From Fretibacterium fastidiosum (lineage in GTDB: Bacteria; Synergistota; Synergistia; Synergistales; Aminobacteriaceae): a DNA stretch of 64,000 bases. Both the position numbers and the translations under genes were made by a program. The notes under the pieces are model-generated. The model was given only the letters and a program-made list of their open reading frames with translations. It was not told where the DNA came from and ran no database searches. Below are positions 8,961 to 16,675 of this stretch, piece after piece (position 1 is the first letter of the stretch; each line of letters begins with the position of its first letter). The stretch is taken from the NCBI RefSeq assembly GCF_964642095.1, contig NZ_OZ209244.1, positions 1,302,001 to 1,366,000 of the forward strand, read 5' to 3'.

Positions 8961-8966
8961 ATTATA
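8961..8966 (-). promoter_or_regulatory. -10 box (TATAAT) upstream of ddl-cbiA
   Basis: On the minus strand a perfect TATAAT lies about 50 bases before the ddl GTG, in the 72-base gap after the EamA gene. The hexamer 17 bases further upstream (GCGTTA) is a poor -35, so an activator may be needed. It suggests that ddl-cbiA can be transcribed separately from the transporter gene. Confidence 0.5.
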
Positions 8967-8982
8967 CCCCGACGCAGGGGCC

Positions 8983-9894
8983 CTAACGCCGGATGCGGCT
9001 CGTCAGGACGGCGGCGATCAGGATGCAGGCGATGCCCGCAGCGGACCTTGAGGTCAAGGTCTCCCCCAGGAGCAGGATGCCGATGGCGACGCCGGTCATG
9101 GGCTCAAAGTTGCTGAGGAGCGAGGCCTTCACCTCCCCGCACAGGAAGACGCCCTTTTGAAAGAGGGAGATGGCGAGGACGGTGGCGAAGAGGCCCAACG
9201 TCCAGTAGGCCGCCCAGGCCTGCCACGGAGCAAAGAGGCGCAGGTCCTCCGTCAAGAGACCGAAGACCCCGGCCTCCGCTGCGGCGAAGGCCGAGAGCCA
9301 GAAGGTGACTGCCATCGCGGGAAGGGAGCCCAGGGAGCTGTGACCCAGGAGAACGATGTAGAGCGCGAAGGTGAGGCCGGAGGCGACGGCGAGCGCCATC
9401 CCCATGCCCTCGGATTCCACGCCTTCTGCGGGGCTGTAGAGGAGGAGCACACCGGCGGTGCAGAGCGCGGCACAGAGCAGCTTCGGCCCTGTGAGGGGCG
9501 AGCGGAAGAACAGCGCCATCAGCGCGATGACCATGATGGGGTAGGTGAAGTGGAGCGTGGTGGCCAGCCCCGAACCGATGTGGTTGTAGGACAGGTAGAG
9601 CAGGATGGGCGTCAAGGCGTAGAAGATCGAGAGCTTCAGGACGTCGAGCATCTGACGGCGCGTGATCCGCAGGGAGAAGCCCGGAATGAGGAACGGCAGG
9701 AGGAGGGAGATCAGGGCTCCCGTTCCGAAGCGGCCGAAGACGGTCGTGCAGGCGTTGCCGCCGTGCTGATAGGCGAACTTCGCGATGAGCGGCATCGTGC
9801 CGAACAGCACCGCGGACAGGATGGTGCAGAGCGCGCCCAACCCCTCGCCGCCCCTCTGTGGCGCCGCATTCCCTTCCGATGCGATTCGGTTCAT
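8983..9894 (-). CDS. EamA/DMT-family membrane transporter
   Basis: A 303-residue protein with about ten hydrophobic helices, arranged as two EamA repeats of about 140 residues each. The second repeat ends in the typical YWTLGLFATVLAISLFQKG and EPMTGVAIGILLLGET stretches. Family members export or import small metabolites such as amino acids or nucleotides across the inner membrane. Substrate cannot be read from sequence. The start ATG at 9894 has an AAGGGA element. The gene follows the PPOX-like gene by 26 bases and is probably cotranscribed with it. Confidence 0.88.
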   Translation of the reverse strand: MNRIASEGNAAPQRGGEGLGALCTILSAVLFGTMPLIAKFAYQHGGNACTTVFGRFGTGALISLLLPFLIPGFSLRITRRQMLDVLKLSIFYALTPILLYLSYNHIGSGLATTLHFTYPIMVIALMALFFRSPLTGPKLLCAALCTAGVLLLYSPAEGVESEGMGMALAVASGLTFALYIVLLGHSSLGSLPAMAVTFWLSAFAAAEAGVFGLLTEDLRLFAPWQAWAAYWTLGLFATVLAISLFQKGVFLCGEVKASLLSNFEPMTGVAIGILLLGETLTSRSAAGIACILIAAVLTSRIRR

Positions 9895-9920
9895 GAGGGC
9901 TGTGTTCCCTTCCTGCCGGA

Positions 9921-10400
9921 CTACTGCTTCCGGCCCTTGCCTGAGAGGGACGCGACGTCCAGGCGCAGGACGCGCACCGCCTTGAATGCGGCCTCGATGT
10001 ACTTCAGGCCGCTCTCGATGAATTCCGGCGAGTACTTGCGAAGGAGCGCTTCAAGGCCCCGCCGCTTCTCCGCGTCGTCCTCCACGGTGGAGACCCGTCC
10101 GCAGACGATGGCGGACCGGTAGAGCGTGCTGAACTCCTTCGGCAGAAGTTTGGTGCTGCTGACGACGGTGAAGCAGGCGTCCGGGCAGTGCCGGAGGTTC
10201 ACGATCTTCTGCCCCTCCGCGTTGGCGCCGTGCAGGTAGATGCGCCCATCCTCCAGCGCGAAGTTGAGTGGAACGCCGTAGGGCGTCCCGTCCGGGCAGA
10301 CGGTCGAGAGAACGCCGTACTCCCCATGCTGCAGGACCTCGAGGGTCTCCTCCTCGCTCAACTGCCGATCCCTGCGCCGCATATCCATCTTCTTGTCCAT
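9921..10400 (-). CDS. Pyridoxamine 5'-phosphate oxidase-like flavoprotein (NimA-like)
   Basis: A 159-residue split-barrel protein of the PPOX/Nim group: LQHGEYGVLSTVCPDGTPYGVPLNF, IYLHGANAEGQKI, and CFTVVSS, followed by the STLYRSAIVCGRV strand. Such proteins bind flavin or related cofactors; the physiological substrate is unknown. I set the start at 10400 because the ATG has a perfect AGGAGG nine bases upstream. The open frame runs on to 10628, but residues encoded upstream are a fragment of RHS core and unrelated. The toxin island therefore abuts this gene's own leader, and its original promoter has probably been displaced. Confidence 0.85.
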   Translation of the reverse strand: MDKKMDMRRRDRQLSEEETLEVLQHGEYGVLSTVCPDGTPYGVPLNFALEDGRIYLHGANAEGQKIVNLRHCPDACFTVVSSTKLLPKEFSTLYRSAIVCGRVSTVEDDAEKRRGLEALLRKYSPEFIESGLKYIEAAFKAVRVLRLDVASLSGKGRKQ

Positions 10401-10497
10401 ATCGCGAAGCCTCCTGTCGTGTGCCGTCATGAGCGCCGGCGGCCGTGTCGTCGCTCTGCTGAGAATCATAGACGACGCTGCAGCTTTTGGCAATCGG

Positions 10498-10613
10498 CCC
10501 CCGTTGCGGGTGTAGTAGGCCAGGGGCACTCCCGTGCCGTCCGTCTCCGCCACCACGTGGGATATCCAGTGGTTCGCGTCCACCAGATACCGGACCGTGA
10601 CGCCCTTCCGCGA
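10498..10613 (-). pseudogene. RHS core remnant, leftmost edge of toxin island
   Basis: Translates as VTVRYLVDANHWISHVVAET followed by DGTGVPLAYYTR, almost identical to the core of the intact rhs gene near 37322-37440. Both ends are broken and it runs open into the PPOX-like gene. It marks the left border of the RHS-derived DNA. No junction motif lies beside it. Confidence 0.88.
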
Positions 10614-10624
10614 TTTGTCGTCAT

Positions 10625-11194
10625 TCATAGAGAGACAGGACTGTAACCTTCCCTATTAGGAACCATATAAATGGTGTCCAAATCATTCTTATCATCATAG
10701 TGCCTGTAGAACATAAAATCTCCTAGTCCTGCCACCTTGCTTACGTGCTTATAAAATTTTTCGCATCGTTTGTAATCAAACAACATTTCCTGCGATACGA
10801 AAGTATATTTATCCGCCTCACGACTGACCAATATCCTGGGATTAAAATGTCCGTAGTCCCCATAATCTTCTTCGAGGTGATCAAAATCCACAACAAATAT
10901 CGCTATAAAGAAATTAGCGAATTGTTTTTCTGTCAATTTGTTATATGCATAAAGCAGAATAACATTGACAAAAAACAGGGCAATATCCAGCAATAACGCT
11001 GAAATCTCCTCTTTCTTTATCACTCTTTTTAAAAATTTTGCCTGAGGAAAATAGTCGAGGATCGGCATCTCCTCATAGCCGCCTTCATGCTCTTCAATAA
11101 AATAGTCGAGATTGTATAATCCTGTTTCTCGGATAATTTTGTTGTAGATATTCGCGATCAACGTATTTTTCATCTTCGTTTTTTTCATCTTCAT
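10625..11194 (-). CDS. Putative immunity protein of displaced module 14
   Basis: A 189-residue acidic, AT-rich gene with no recognised domain. It starts with a Lys/Met-rich stretch containing several possible ATG codons; MKNTLIAN at about 11170 is an alternative start. A central hydrophobic segment (ALLLDIALFFVNVILLYAY) could be a buried helix or one membrane span. It follows a toxin-tip remnant and a Hint remnant, the position where RHS immunity genes are found. Its low GC content contrasts sharply with the rhs DNA around it. The immunity role is inferred from position only. Confidence 0.55.
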   Translation of the reverse strand: MKMKKTKMKNTLIANIYNKIIRETGLYNLDYFIEEHEGGYEEMPILDYFPQAKFLKRVIKKEEISALLLDIALFFVNVILLYAYNKLTEKQFANFFIAIFVVDFDHLEEDYGDYGHFNPRILVSREADKYTFVSQEMLFDYKRCEKFYKHVSKVAGLGDFMFYRHYDDKNDLDTIYMVPNREGYSPVSL

Positions 11195-11290
11195 AACTCC
11201 GCCTCTTCGGCATCGTCCACCCGTATTCTTTCGACCATTTCAACACTTTTCTTGAAAAGTGCGGATCACCCTCATGGAAATTGCCATCTA
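11195..11290 (-). pseudogene. Toxin-tip C-terminal remnant
   Basis: Reads LDGNFHEGDPHFSRKVLKW and on to EYGWTMPKRRS in one frame immediately before the putative immunity gene. It looks like the tail of a C-terminal toxin. Its link to the Hint domain has been cut by the inserted repeat at 11291-11371. The frame continues into the immunity gene, so the true end is uncertain. Confidence 0.45.
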
Positions 11291-11371
11291 ATACCAATTC
11301 GCGTTTAATATGGATTGCCTCCCCTAAAAGGAGGTGGTTCGCGTCAGCGAACCGGAGGGGTTGTTTCTCAG
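11291..11371. repeat. Partial MITE-like repeat
   Basis: Begins ATACCAATTCGCGTTTAATA and continues through the hairpin-forming CCTCCCCT...AGGAGG and GGTTCGCGTCAGCGAACC segments to TTGTTTCTCAG. It is nearly identical to the first half of the complete element at 42231-42391 but lacks the right terminal repeat. It is inserted between a Hint remnant and a toxin tail, splitting module 14. Confidence 0.8.
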
Positions 11372-11490
11372 AACGGATGGCTGGTCGTCGCGTCGATGTC
11401 ATCGCTGCCAAGTTCGACGTGCAGCAGCTCGTCGTTCTCCAGGACAAATACTTCCTTGACGACCTTCAGCGCCAGCTCGCCGGTCTCGAT
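11372..11490 (-). pseudogene. Hint-domain remnant
   Basis: Encodes TGELALKVVKEVFVLENDEL then LHVELGSDDIDATTSHPF, a middle part of the Hint (intein-like) domain of the intact rhs. The N-terminal catalytic cysteine part and the C-terminal VHN part are both missing. The right half was cut where the MITE-like repeat starts. Confidence 0.85.
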
Positions 11491-12105
11491 TTATACATTT
11501 CTGTTTAATATTTCCTTAAAATACTGTTCAATCGTTGAGATGCCAGGAAAATATTCATTTAAGTGCTGACATACACTTCTCGTGGCTTCTCTGTAGACCT
11601 CTTTCGTAGCCGTGCTCATTTCATTTCTGGGAAATGAACCTAAATATAGAACTGTTGAAATATCACATGGTTTTTGTTTCACTGCCTGGCCCAACATTTC
11701 CATGCCTTTGGATTCCCATTTCAGATACAGAGCCCCGGACTTATCTTCGTCACGTTCGTCACGATAAAACAGGTAGGGAAACATCGAGATCATATATCCG
11801 CCTATCCATAAAAAGCGGATATCCTGATTGAAATGTTCCAATCCATACGTCGTGCATTCGATAAGCGTATTCTGAAAGGCATCCCACGACAGGCCTTTTG
11901 TCCCTTCTTCAACTTCCCATTCACAAAGCAAATACCAACATTCCGAAAATAACCTGAGAAACAGTTCGATGTTTTCTCGATCTTGCTCCCACAGGTTATA
12001 TAACATGGCCCGGGCTTTTTCCCATTTTAGATCATTTTCAAGTTCCGATAAACCATCAATCACAGCAAAGACTGGACGTTTCATCTCACCTACGCTCCCA
12101 TGCAT
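11491..12105 (-). CDS. Putative immunity protein, family B copy 1
   Basis: A 204-residue protein closely related to the gene at 14895-15473. Both share KWExARAMLYxLW, RENIxLFLRLFSECWY, LWxGGYMIxxFPYLFY and ALYLKWESK blocks, and both end in a FPGxxTIExYFxEI tail. Helix-rich, no signal peptide, probably cytoplasmic. It lies between RHS/Hint remnants, so an immunity role is likely but not shown. The C-terminal third (near 11560-11660) is the most divergent between the two copies. No functional family was recognised. Confidence 0.6.
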   Translation of the reverse strand: MHGSVGEMKRPVFAVIDGLSELENDLKWEKARAMLYNLWEQDRENIELFLRLFSECWYLLCEWEVEEGTKGLSWDAFQNTLIECTTYGLEHFNQDIRFLWIGGYMISMFPYLFYRDERDEDKSGALYLKWESKGMEMLGQAVKQKPCDISTVLYLGSFPRNEMSTATKEVYREATRSVCQHLNEYFPGISTIEQYFKEILNRNV

Positions 12106-12172
12106 CAGAGATTCTTAAAATTCCATCCACGACTTTATATGCAACCTTTGTCTTTTTATTTACGGATTTATG

Positions 12173-12203
12173 CGGTCCGTCACCTCACCCGACTCGTTCG
12201 CGT
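12173..12203 (-). pseudogene. Tiny RHS core remnant
   Basis: About 30 bases matching the rhs core segment that encodes ANESGQVTDR, with small changes. It sits directly beside the junction motif at 12217-12252 and is all that remains of the toxin gene of module 13. Confidence 0.55.
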
Positions 12204-12216
12204 CCTCTTAACAACG

Positions 12217-12252
12217 TGGCACAATACCTTTTATTCGATTGTCAAGGTGCCA
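12217..12252. repeat. Island junction motif, extended form (copy 1)
   Basis: A 36-base element with six-base inverted ends TGGCAC and GTGCCA around the minus-strand core CTTGACAATCGAATA. Almost identical copies lie at 15714-15749, 33048-33083 and 35142-35176. Each time it stands between the previous module and a truncated rhs fragment. See the findings for the full list. Confidence 0.8.
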
Positions 12253-12270
12253 GGAGCCTCCCCAATTATA

Positions 12271-12323
12271 AACGTTCTGCCGTTCAGGACCGATGTCGGT
12301 ACGCCAAGCCCTCCGATTTGTTC
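12271..12323 (-). repeat. Copy of the rhs 5' leader
   Basis: About 53 bases match, with a few substitutions, the stretch at 41173-41225 that lies just upstream of the intact rhs start. Here it is followed (minus strand) by the junction motif and then an rhs core scrap. The structure is therefore leader - motif - 3' rhs, as if the body of an rhs gene had been replaced by the motif. Confidence 0.8.
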
Positions 12324-12332
12324 AGCGCTTCC

Positions 12333-13034
12333 TTAAGAGCATAGCATTATCCTTGCGCAGCACACAACCTTCTCCGGCCAGAAATCTTCCAGTCTGCAGC
12401 CTTTTCCCTCGTCAGTCTCGAAATCAAACGCACCGCTCTCTATCGCCGCCCTGCGAAGTTTCGCGTAATATCGTGCACCTATCACATTCAAGAACAGCCC
12501 ATACTTATTAAAATGCATTTTCTTGGCAATGTGTATCCCATGTGCTTTCAGTTCAAGTTCAATTTGTTTGAACCTTACCTGCTCTTCCTCTAGAATAGAA
12601 TATGCATTATCGTCATAAAGGTAGGACTGCCCCACCACACCGATGCAGTCAAAACCCATAGGTACGACTTGGTAGGGCCCAATATCGAACCCCTTTAAAT
12701 CGGTGTAAAATTTTTTTAGATCGTCCCCTAAAAAGTAGACCTCCGTATCCATCCCCAAGTCCTGGCAATGTTGGAGATACCTGAGAATAAAGGGCCAATC
12801 CGGTACGACCTCAAGAGCACTACATTTCACAACACATTTAGCCCACCTTTCCTGCGCCTCTTGGCAAAGTGACCGAGACAAAGCGTCTTCTTCCGTATCC
12901 AAAGGCCAGCTTAATGTGTCTCGAGCCATTCCTTGATATGGCGGATCATAGTCTTGAACAGGGGCTGTCCTTTCAAAAACCACAAACCCATTCCTTCTTA
13001 TGACAGGACGGTGATCATAAATGATTATCGCCAC
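12333..13034 (-). CDS. Putative immunity protein of module 12
   Basis: A 233-residue protein with no family I recognise. It begins MAIIIYDHRPVIRRNGFVVFE, has an aromatic-rich middle and two cysteines near the end. No signal peptide or membrane helix. It follows a degraded RHS/Hint fragment (13085-13462) on the same strand, the usual place for the immunity gene. Its 3' end abuts the displaced copy of the rhs leader. Assignment rests on position and on base composition unlike the GC-rich backbone. Confidence 0.5.
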   Translation of the reverse strand: MAIIIYDHRPVIRRNGFVVFERTAPVQDYDPPYQGMARDTLSWPLDTEEDALSRSLCQEAQERWAKCVVKCSALEVVPDWPFILRYLQHCQDLGMDTEVYFLGDDLKKFYTDLKGFDIGPYQVVPMGFDCIGVVGQSYLYDDNAYSILEEEQVRFKQIELELKAHGIHIAKKMHFNKYGLFLNVIGARYYAKLRRAAIESGAFDFETDEGKGCRLEDFWPEKVVCCARIMLCS

Positions 13035-13084
13035 CTTATTACTTAAATGATTATGTGAATTTTACTTGACGACTGGAATAGGGT

Positions 13085-13462
13085 CAACAGGTCTGATGTG
13101 AATATGGGGATGGGGGAGTCCAGCTTCTCCAGCCTCAGTCCCGTTACAACCCCACATCCCCGGAGAGCGCCTGGATGCTGTCTCCCACGGCCAGGTCCTC
13201 CGCAGCATCGTAGGCATAGGTCTTGACGCTGGTCGTCCCGTTCTCCGTCACCGTCTCACCCGTCAGGCGATACAGGCCGTCGTAGGCGTAGGTCGCCTTC
13301 CGTCCTCCCCGCCTAGGCGTTCGCCTGCATTCCCAATCGTGTATACGTACTCTCCAACGAGAGACCGTGATCCGCTCCTGCGTCATTGTGTTGTACTCCC
13401 AGGCCGTCGTCAGCCCGTTGGAGTACGTCGCCTTCGTCAGGTTCCCGTTCGCGTCGTACTCC
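13085..13462 (-). pseudogene. Scrambled RHS core + Hint remnant (module 12)
   Basis: Read on the minus strand: EYDANGN (YD repeat), WEYNTMTQERIT, then a frame-broken stretch, then YAYDGLYRLTGETVTENGTT of the rhs core. After SVKTYAYDAAE the sequence jumps straight into DLAVGDSIQALSGDVG of the Hint domain. About 1.2 kb present between these points in the intact gene is missing. No toxin tip remains. Confidence 0.82.
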
Positions 13463-13482
13463 CTATTTCATTGCCAAGTTGC
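13463..13482. repeat. Island junction motif, short form
   Basis: Minus strand reads GCAACTTGGCAATGAAATAG, one substitution from the consensus CTTGACAAT core. It lies 25 bases after the stop of the ankyrin gene and directly before the rhs fragment of module 12. Confidence 0.7.
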
Positions 13483-13506
13483 CAAAGCTTTTTTACGGCG
13501 TTCACC

Positions 13507-14844
13507 TTACCGGCTCCCGTTCTCCAGACGTTTGAGGGCTTCTGAATCAGTCAATTTTCTGTTCTTTCGCGCATAGTTGACGGCCCTTTTGCCCTGTTTG
13601 TTCCGTATGCCGGTATTGGCACCGACGTCTAGTAATGCACCGACAATCGTTGGAACATTATCGCTTGCTGCATACATTAACGCTGTTTTTCCTTCTTTAT
13701 CCTGCGCGTTGACATCCGCATCGGCTCGGCTCAACGTATAGATGACCTCAGACATTTGGCCATCGCCCGCAGCATACATTAACGCCGTTTTACGACTCTC
13801 ATCTTTTTCGTTGACGTTTGAACCGAACCTGAGCAGTGCGTCTATGATCCTGGGATCGGGGCTATCTTGCCATGTGGCATACATCAGAGCAGTCATGCCG
13901 TCTCCATCCCGTTCGTTGACATCCGCACCGGCTTCAAGCAGTGTGTCGATGGAATCGGGATTGGAACCGTTGCTTACCGCGTGCATCAGCACCGTCATAC
14001 CTTCCTCGTCCTTCGCGTTTACGTCCGCGCCAGCCTCAAGCAACGCATCAATGAGCTCTGGGTCAAAACCACCTTGCCAAAAATTTCGTTGCCTCACAGC
14101 ATACATCAAAACCGTTATTCCATCTTTATCCTTCGCCTTAACATTCGCTCCGAAGTGGAGCAGCATCTTAACGATTCCGGTCTTATTGCATTCCGCAGCC
14201 AGCATCAGAGCAGTCTTATTGTCCTCGTCCCTGGCATCGATATCCGCCTCCGCTTCGACTAACATCTCGACCACCGCGGGATTATCCTTTTGCGCATAGG
14301 CTGTGTGCATCAATGCTGTCCTGCCATTTTCATCCTTCGCGTTGACGTCCGCGCCAGCTTCGAGAAGTACCTTCATGAAGTCGGGATTATACACCACATG
14401 CATCAGGGGCGTTTTGCCCCGATTATCTCTAGCGTTAACATCCACGCCAGACTTGAGGGCATTTCGGATCTGTGACACTGAAGTCGCTCTGCAAATCCTT
14501 GAAAAATCAGGATTGGCATCTAAAAAACTATGGTCTCCGTTAAATCCTATCTCCCTGTCCAATTTTTCCAGATCAATCTCATTCAGTGCGTGATGCAGGG
14601 CGATATCACGATTGAGCTCAAGCTTAGGCTCATCGAGTGTTTCAGCTGGCTCGTTGGCCCAGATACCGATAAATCTCAAATCTATGCCTGCAGTTCCAAG
14701 AATCAGCCCCCTCGCTTCTCCTTTAAATGACGAGGCCATATAATGCTCTGTCAAAATTTCAAGCATGTCCTCTTCATTGAGTTTTCTTAAGACATGGTTT
14801 ACATTCAATTCTTTCAAGGGATTTATCGGATTCATTTTTCCCAC
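13507..14844 (-). CDS. Ankyrin-repeat protein (445 aa)
   Basis: Residues 1 to about 125 form a non-repeat region unique to this copy. From about 130 onward there are roughly nine 33-36-residue ankyrin repeats with the consensus ADVNAKDexGxTALMYAA. The last repeat ends in NKQGKRAVNYARKN, an ending shared with the other ankyrin proteins of the island. No signal peptide, so cytoplasmic if expressed. It follows a putative immunity gene on the same strand. Ankyrin proteins are known as accessory immunity partners in polymorphic toxin loci, and that is the best guess here. No toxin target can be read from sequence. Confidence 0.85.
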   Translation of the reverse strand: MGKMNPINPLKELNVNHVLRKLNEEDMLEILTEHYMASSFKGEARGLILGTAGIDLRFIGIWANEPAETLDEPKLELNRDIALHHALNEIDLEKLDREIGFNGDHSFLDANPDFSRICRATSVSQIRNALKSGVDVNARDNRGKTPLMHVVYNPDFMKVLLEAGADVNAKDENGRTALMHTAYAQKDNPAVVEMLVEAEADIDARDEDNKTALMLAAECNKTGIVKMLLHFGANVKAKDKDGITVLMYAVRQRNFWQGGFDPELIDALLEAGADVNAKDEEGMTVLMHAVSNGSNPDSIDTLLEAGADVNERDGDGMTALMYATWQDSPDPRIIDALLRFGSNVNEKDESRKTALMYAAGDGQMSEVIYTLSRADADVNAQDKEGKTALMYAASDNVPTIVGALLDVGANTGIRNKQGKRAVNYARKNRKLTDSEALKRLENGSR

Positions 14845-14894
14845 CCAGAACTTGTTAACTTTTGTGCTTTTTTAAGTGCATCCTCTATTAACTG

Positions 14895-15473
14895 TTAAGA
14901 ATATATCTCTCTAAAGTACTCCTCAATAATAGTATCGCCAGGAAAATACTTACCAAGAAATGGGGCTAACCGTTTCTTGGTTTCCAGATACTCATCATTG
15001 CCACTTGCAGTTACAAACTGATATGACCCCACAAAGTTAAGTTTTGCCAACAAATTATTTGGTTCTTGTCTGGCTGCCTTCTCCGACATTTCATTGCTTT
15101 TAGATTCCCATTTCAGATACAGAGCCTCCCAATCCTGCTGTTCGAGGCCTTCGGAATGATAAAACAGGTAAGGAAACAACCCAATCATATATCCCCCCAT
15201 CCACAAAAAGCGAGTGTCCCCGCCGAAATGGTCCAGCCCGTACATCGTGCACTCAACAAGCGTGTCCTGAAAGGTCTCCCAGGACATGCCTTCAGCGTCT
15301 ACGACTGCATTCCACTCGCACAACACATACCAGCACTCCGAAAACAGTCTGAGAAACAAATCAATGTTCTCTCGATCCGCATTCCACAGTTCGTACAACA
15401 TGGCCCGGGCCTCTTCCCATTTTTCGGCACGCTCCAGCTCCAACAAGCCCTTCACCTCAATAAAGATTGCCAC
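14895..15473 (-). CDS. Putative immunity protein, family B copy 2
   Basis: A 192-residue paralogue of 11491-12105, sharing the N-terminal two thirds (EARAMLYELW, LFLRLFSECWYVLCEW, FLWMGGYMIGLFPYLFYH) and the end (KYFPGDTIIEEYFREI). The segment around residues 140-170 differs most. It is followed by an ankyrin gene 50 bases downstream. The upstream side holds only an IS3 end and an RHS scrap, so its cognate toxin tip is gone. Retention of an open frame without the toxin hints that immunity is still useful. Confidence 0.6.
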   Translation of the reverse strand: MAIFIEVKGLLELERAEKWEEARAMLYELWNADRENIDLFLRLFSECWYVLCEWNAVVDAEGMSWETFQDTLVECTMYGLDHFGGDTRFLWMGGYMIGLFPYLFYHSEGLEQQDWEALYLKWESKSNEMSEKAARQEPNNLLAKLNFVGSYQFVTASGNDEYLETKKRLAPFLGKYFPGDTIIEEYFREIYS

Positions 15474-15595
15474 ATCTTATCACCCCGCTTTAACTCATTC
15501 CGTACAGTGCGCCCCTTTGTCAAGACACGAAAAAGGAAAATATCCGAATAGCTCCTTTCTCCTTTCTGCCCGTAGGTTCGATCTCAGATTAGGAC

Positions 15596-15656
15596 TCAAG
15601 CGGCATCCTCATTATACACCTGCTCCGGCGTCAGACCGCCAAGGGCCTGATGCGGT
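15596..15656 (-). pseudogene. IS3-family transposase C-terminal remnant
   Basis: The minus strand encodes PHQALGGLTPEQVYNEDAA followed by a stop. This is the characteristic end of IS3-family OrfB transposases. It is joined to the rhs core remnant at a shared CCGCATCAG, as in illegitimate recombination. The rest of the insertion sequence is absent. Confidence 0.75.
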
Positions 15657-15713
15657 TGCCGCGCCAGTCGTAACCGTACTCCTCCACCGCCACGTTCGCG
15701 CCCTCCTGCACCG
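15648..15713 (-). pseudogene. RHS core remnant (module 11)
   Basis: Encodes VQEGANVAVEEYGYDWRGNR of the rhs core and stops where the IS3 remnant begins. Its 5' end coincides exactly with the 5' ends of the fragments at 31110, 33047 and 35141, directly after the junction motif. Confidence 0.85.
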
Positions 15714-15749
15714 TGGCACAATACCTTTTATTCGATTGTCAAGGTGCCA
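15714..15749. repeat. Island junction motif, extended form (copy 2)
   Basis: The same 36-base TGGCAC...GTGCCA element as at 12217-12252, identical over the core. It lies between the IS5 element and the rhs scrap of module 11. Confidence 0.82.
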
Positions 15750-15757
15750 GGCTATTA

Positions 15758-16588
15758 GGTCGTGTTAACACAAGATCAAGAAGTCGACAACAAAAGCAAA
15801 AAGCAGGAAGCCCAGGAAAATGACATCCAACTTATCGTACCGCGTAGCAATGCGACGAAACCTTTTGACCCTGCAGAAAAGACGTTCGACCTCGTTTCGT
15901 CTCTTGTAAAGCTCCACATCATACGGCCAGGGTTTCTTCGCGTTGCTCTTGGGCGGAACGACCGGCTCCAACCCACATTCTTCCGCAAGACGACGTGTCG
16001 CCACTCCACAATAGGCCTTATCCATCAACAATTTGCATCCCGGCGCTAGCAACTCCTTCAGCCGCTCTATCAACTTGCGGCCTTCCGGACCGTCATGAGC
16101 ATTGCCGGGCGAGAGATGAAAAATCAACGGACAATCGGGACCCGCGGCAACCAGATGAATCTTGGTGGTCCATCCTCCACGAGACTTGCCGATAGATTGA
16201 GGCCCCCCTTTTTTAGAGCTCCCGTCCCATCAGGATGAACTTTGACGCAGGAACTGTCCAAACACACCGCTTCAAGTCTCATGCGGAGAAGACGCTCGTG
16301 CTGCAGGCGTTCAAAAACCTTATCCAGAACACCGGACTTGTACCATCGGCTCATGCGCACGTAGATTGTATGCCAGTTTCCAAACCTTCGGGAGCCTCCT
16401 CCATTTGCACCCGTTTTCCATGACATACAGAATGGCATTGAGCACTCTAAGGTTGTCGTAAGCGACATTACCTCGGTGGACAGGGAAACAATCTGCTATA
16501 CGCTCGTATTGCACCTGGCTGATCTCCATCATGCAACTATTTTGACATACCTTCACCCTTTTGACAATGTTTTTGAGTGAACACGCCC
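15758..16588. mobile_element. IS5-family insertion sequence (831 bp)
   Basis: Ends are near-perfect 12-base inverted repeats, GGTCGTGTTAAC on the left and GGGCGTGTTCAC (reverse) on the right, flanked by TA on both sides (15756-15757 and 16589-16590). An uninterrupted copy of the target exists at about 35178-35190 (GGCTATTAGATCGAG) with a single TA. This shows both the exact boundaries and the 2-bp duplication. The element carries one transposase reading region on the minus strand and has inserted into module 10. Confidence 0.88.
15765..16556 (-). pseudogene. IS5-family transposase, frameshifted
   Basis: Three frames together give a whole IS5/IS427-type DDE transposase. The N-terminal helix-turn-helix part has AYDNLRVLNAILYVMENGCKW, the middle part has GNWHTIYVRMSRWYKSGVLDKVF, and the catalytic part runs to PYDVELYKRRNEVERLFCR. 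The second frame change, near 16203-16214, lies at a canonical slippery A AAA AAG and a -1 shift there rejoins the frames exactly, so it may be programmed. The first change (near 16390, after WRRLPK) has no such site and looks like a true mutation. Transposition competence is therefore doubtful. Confidence 0.85.
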
Positions 16589-16675
16589 TAGATCGAGTAT
16601 TCGTTTAATGACAGCAAAGAAAACAGCTGACTGTTATGTTACGTCCTAATATCGCCTGGGGCATGAACTTCTCCT

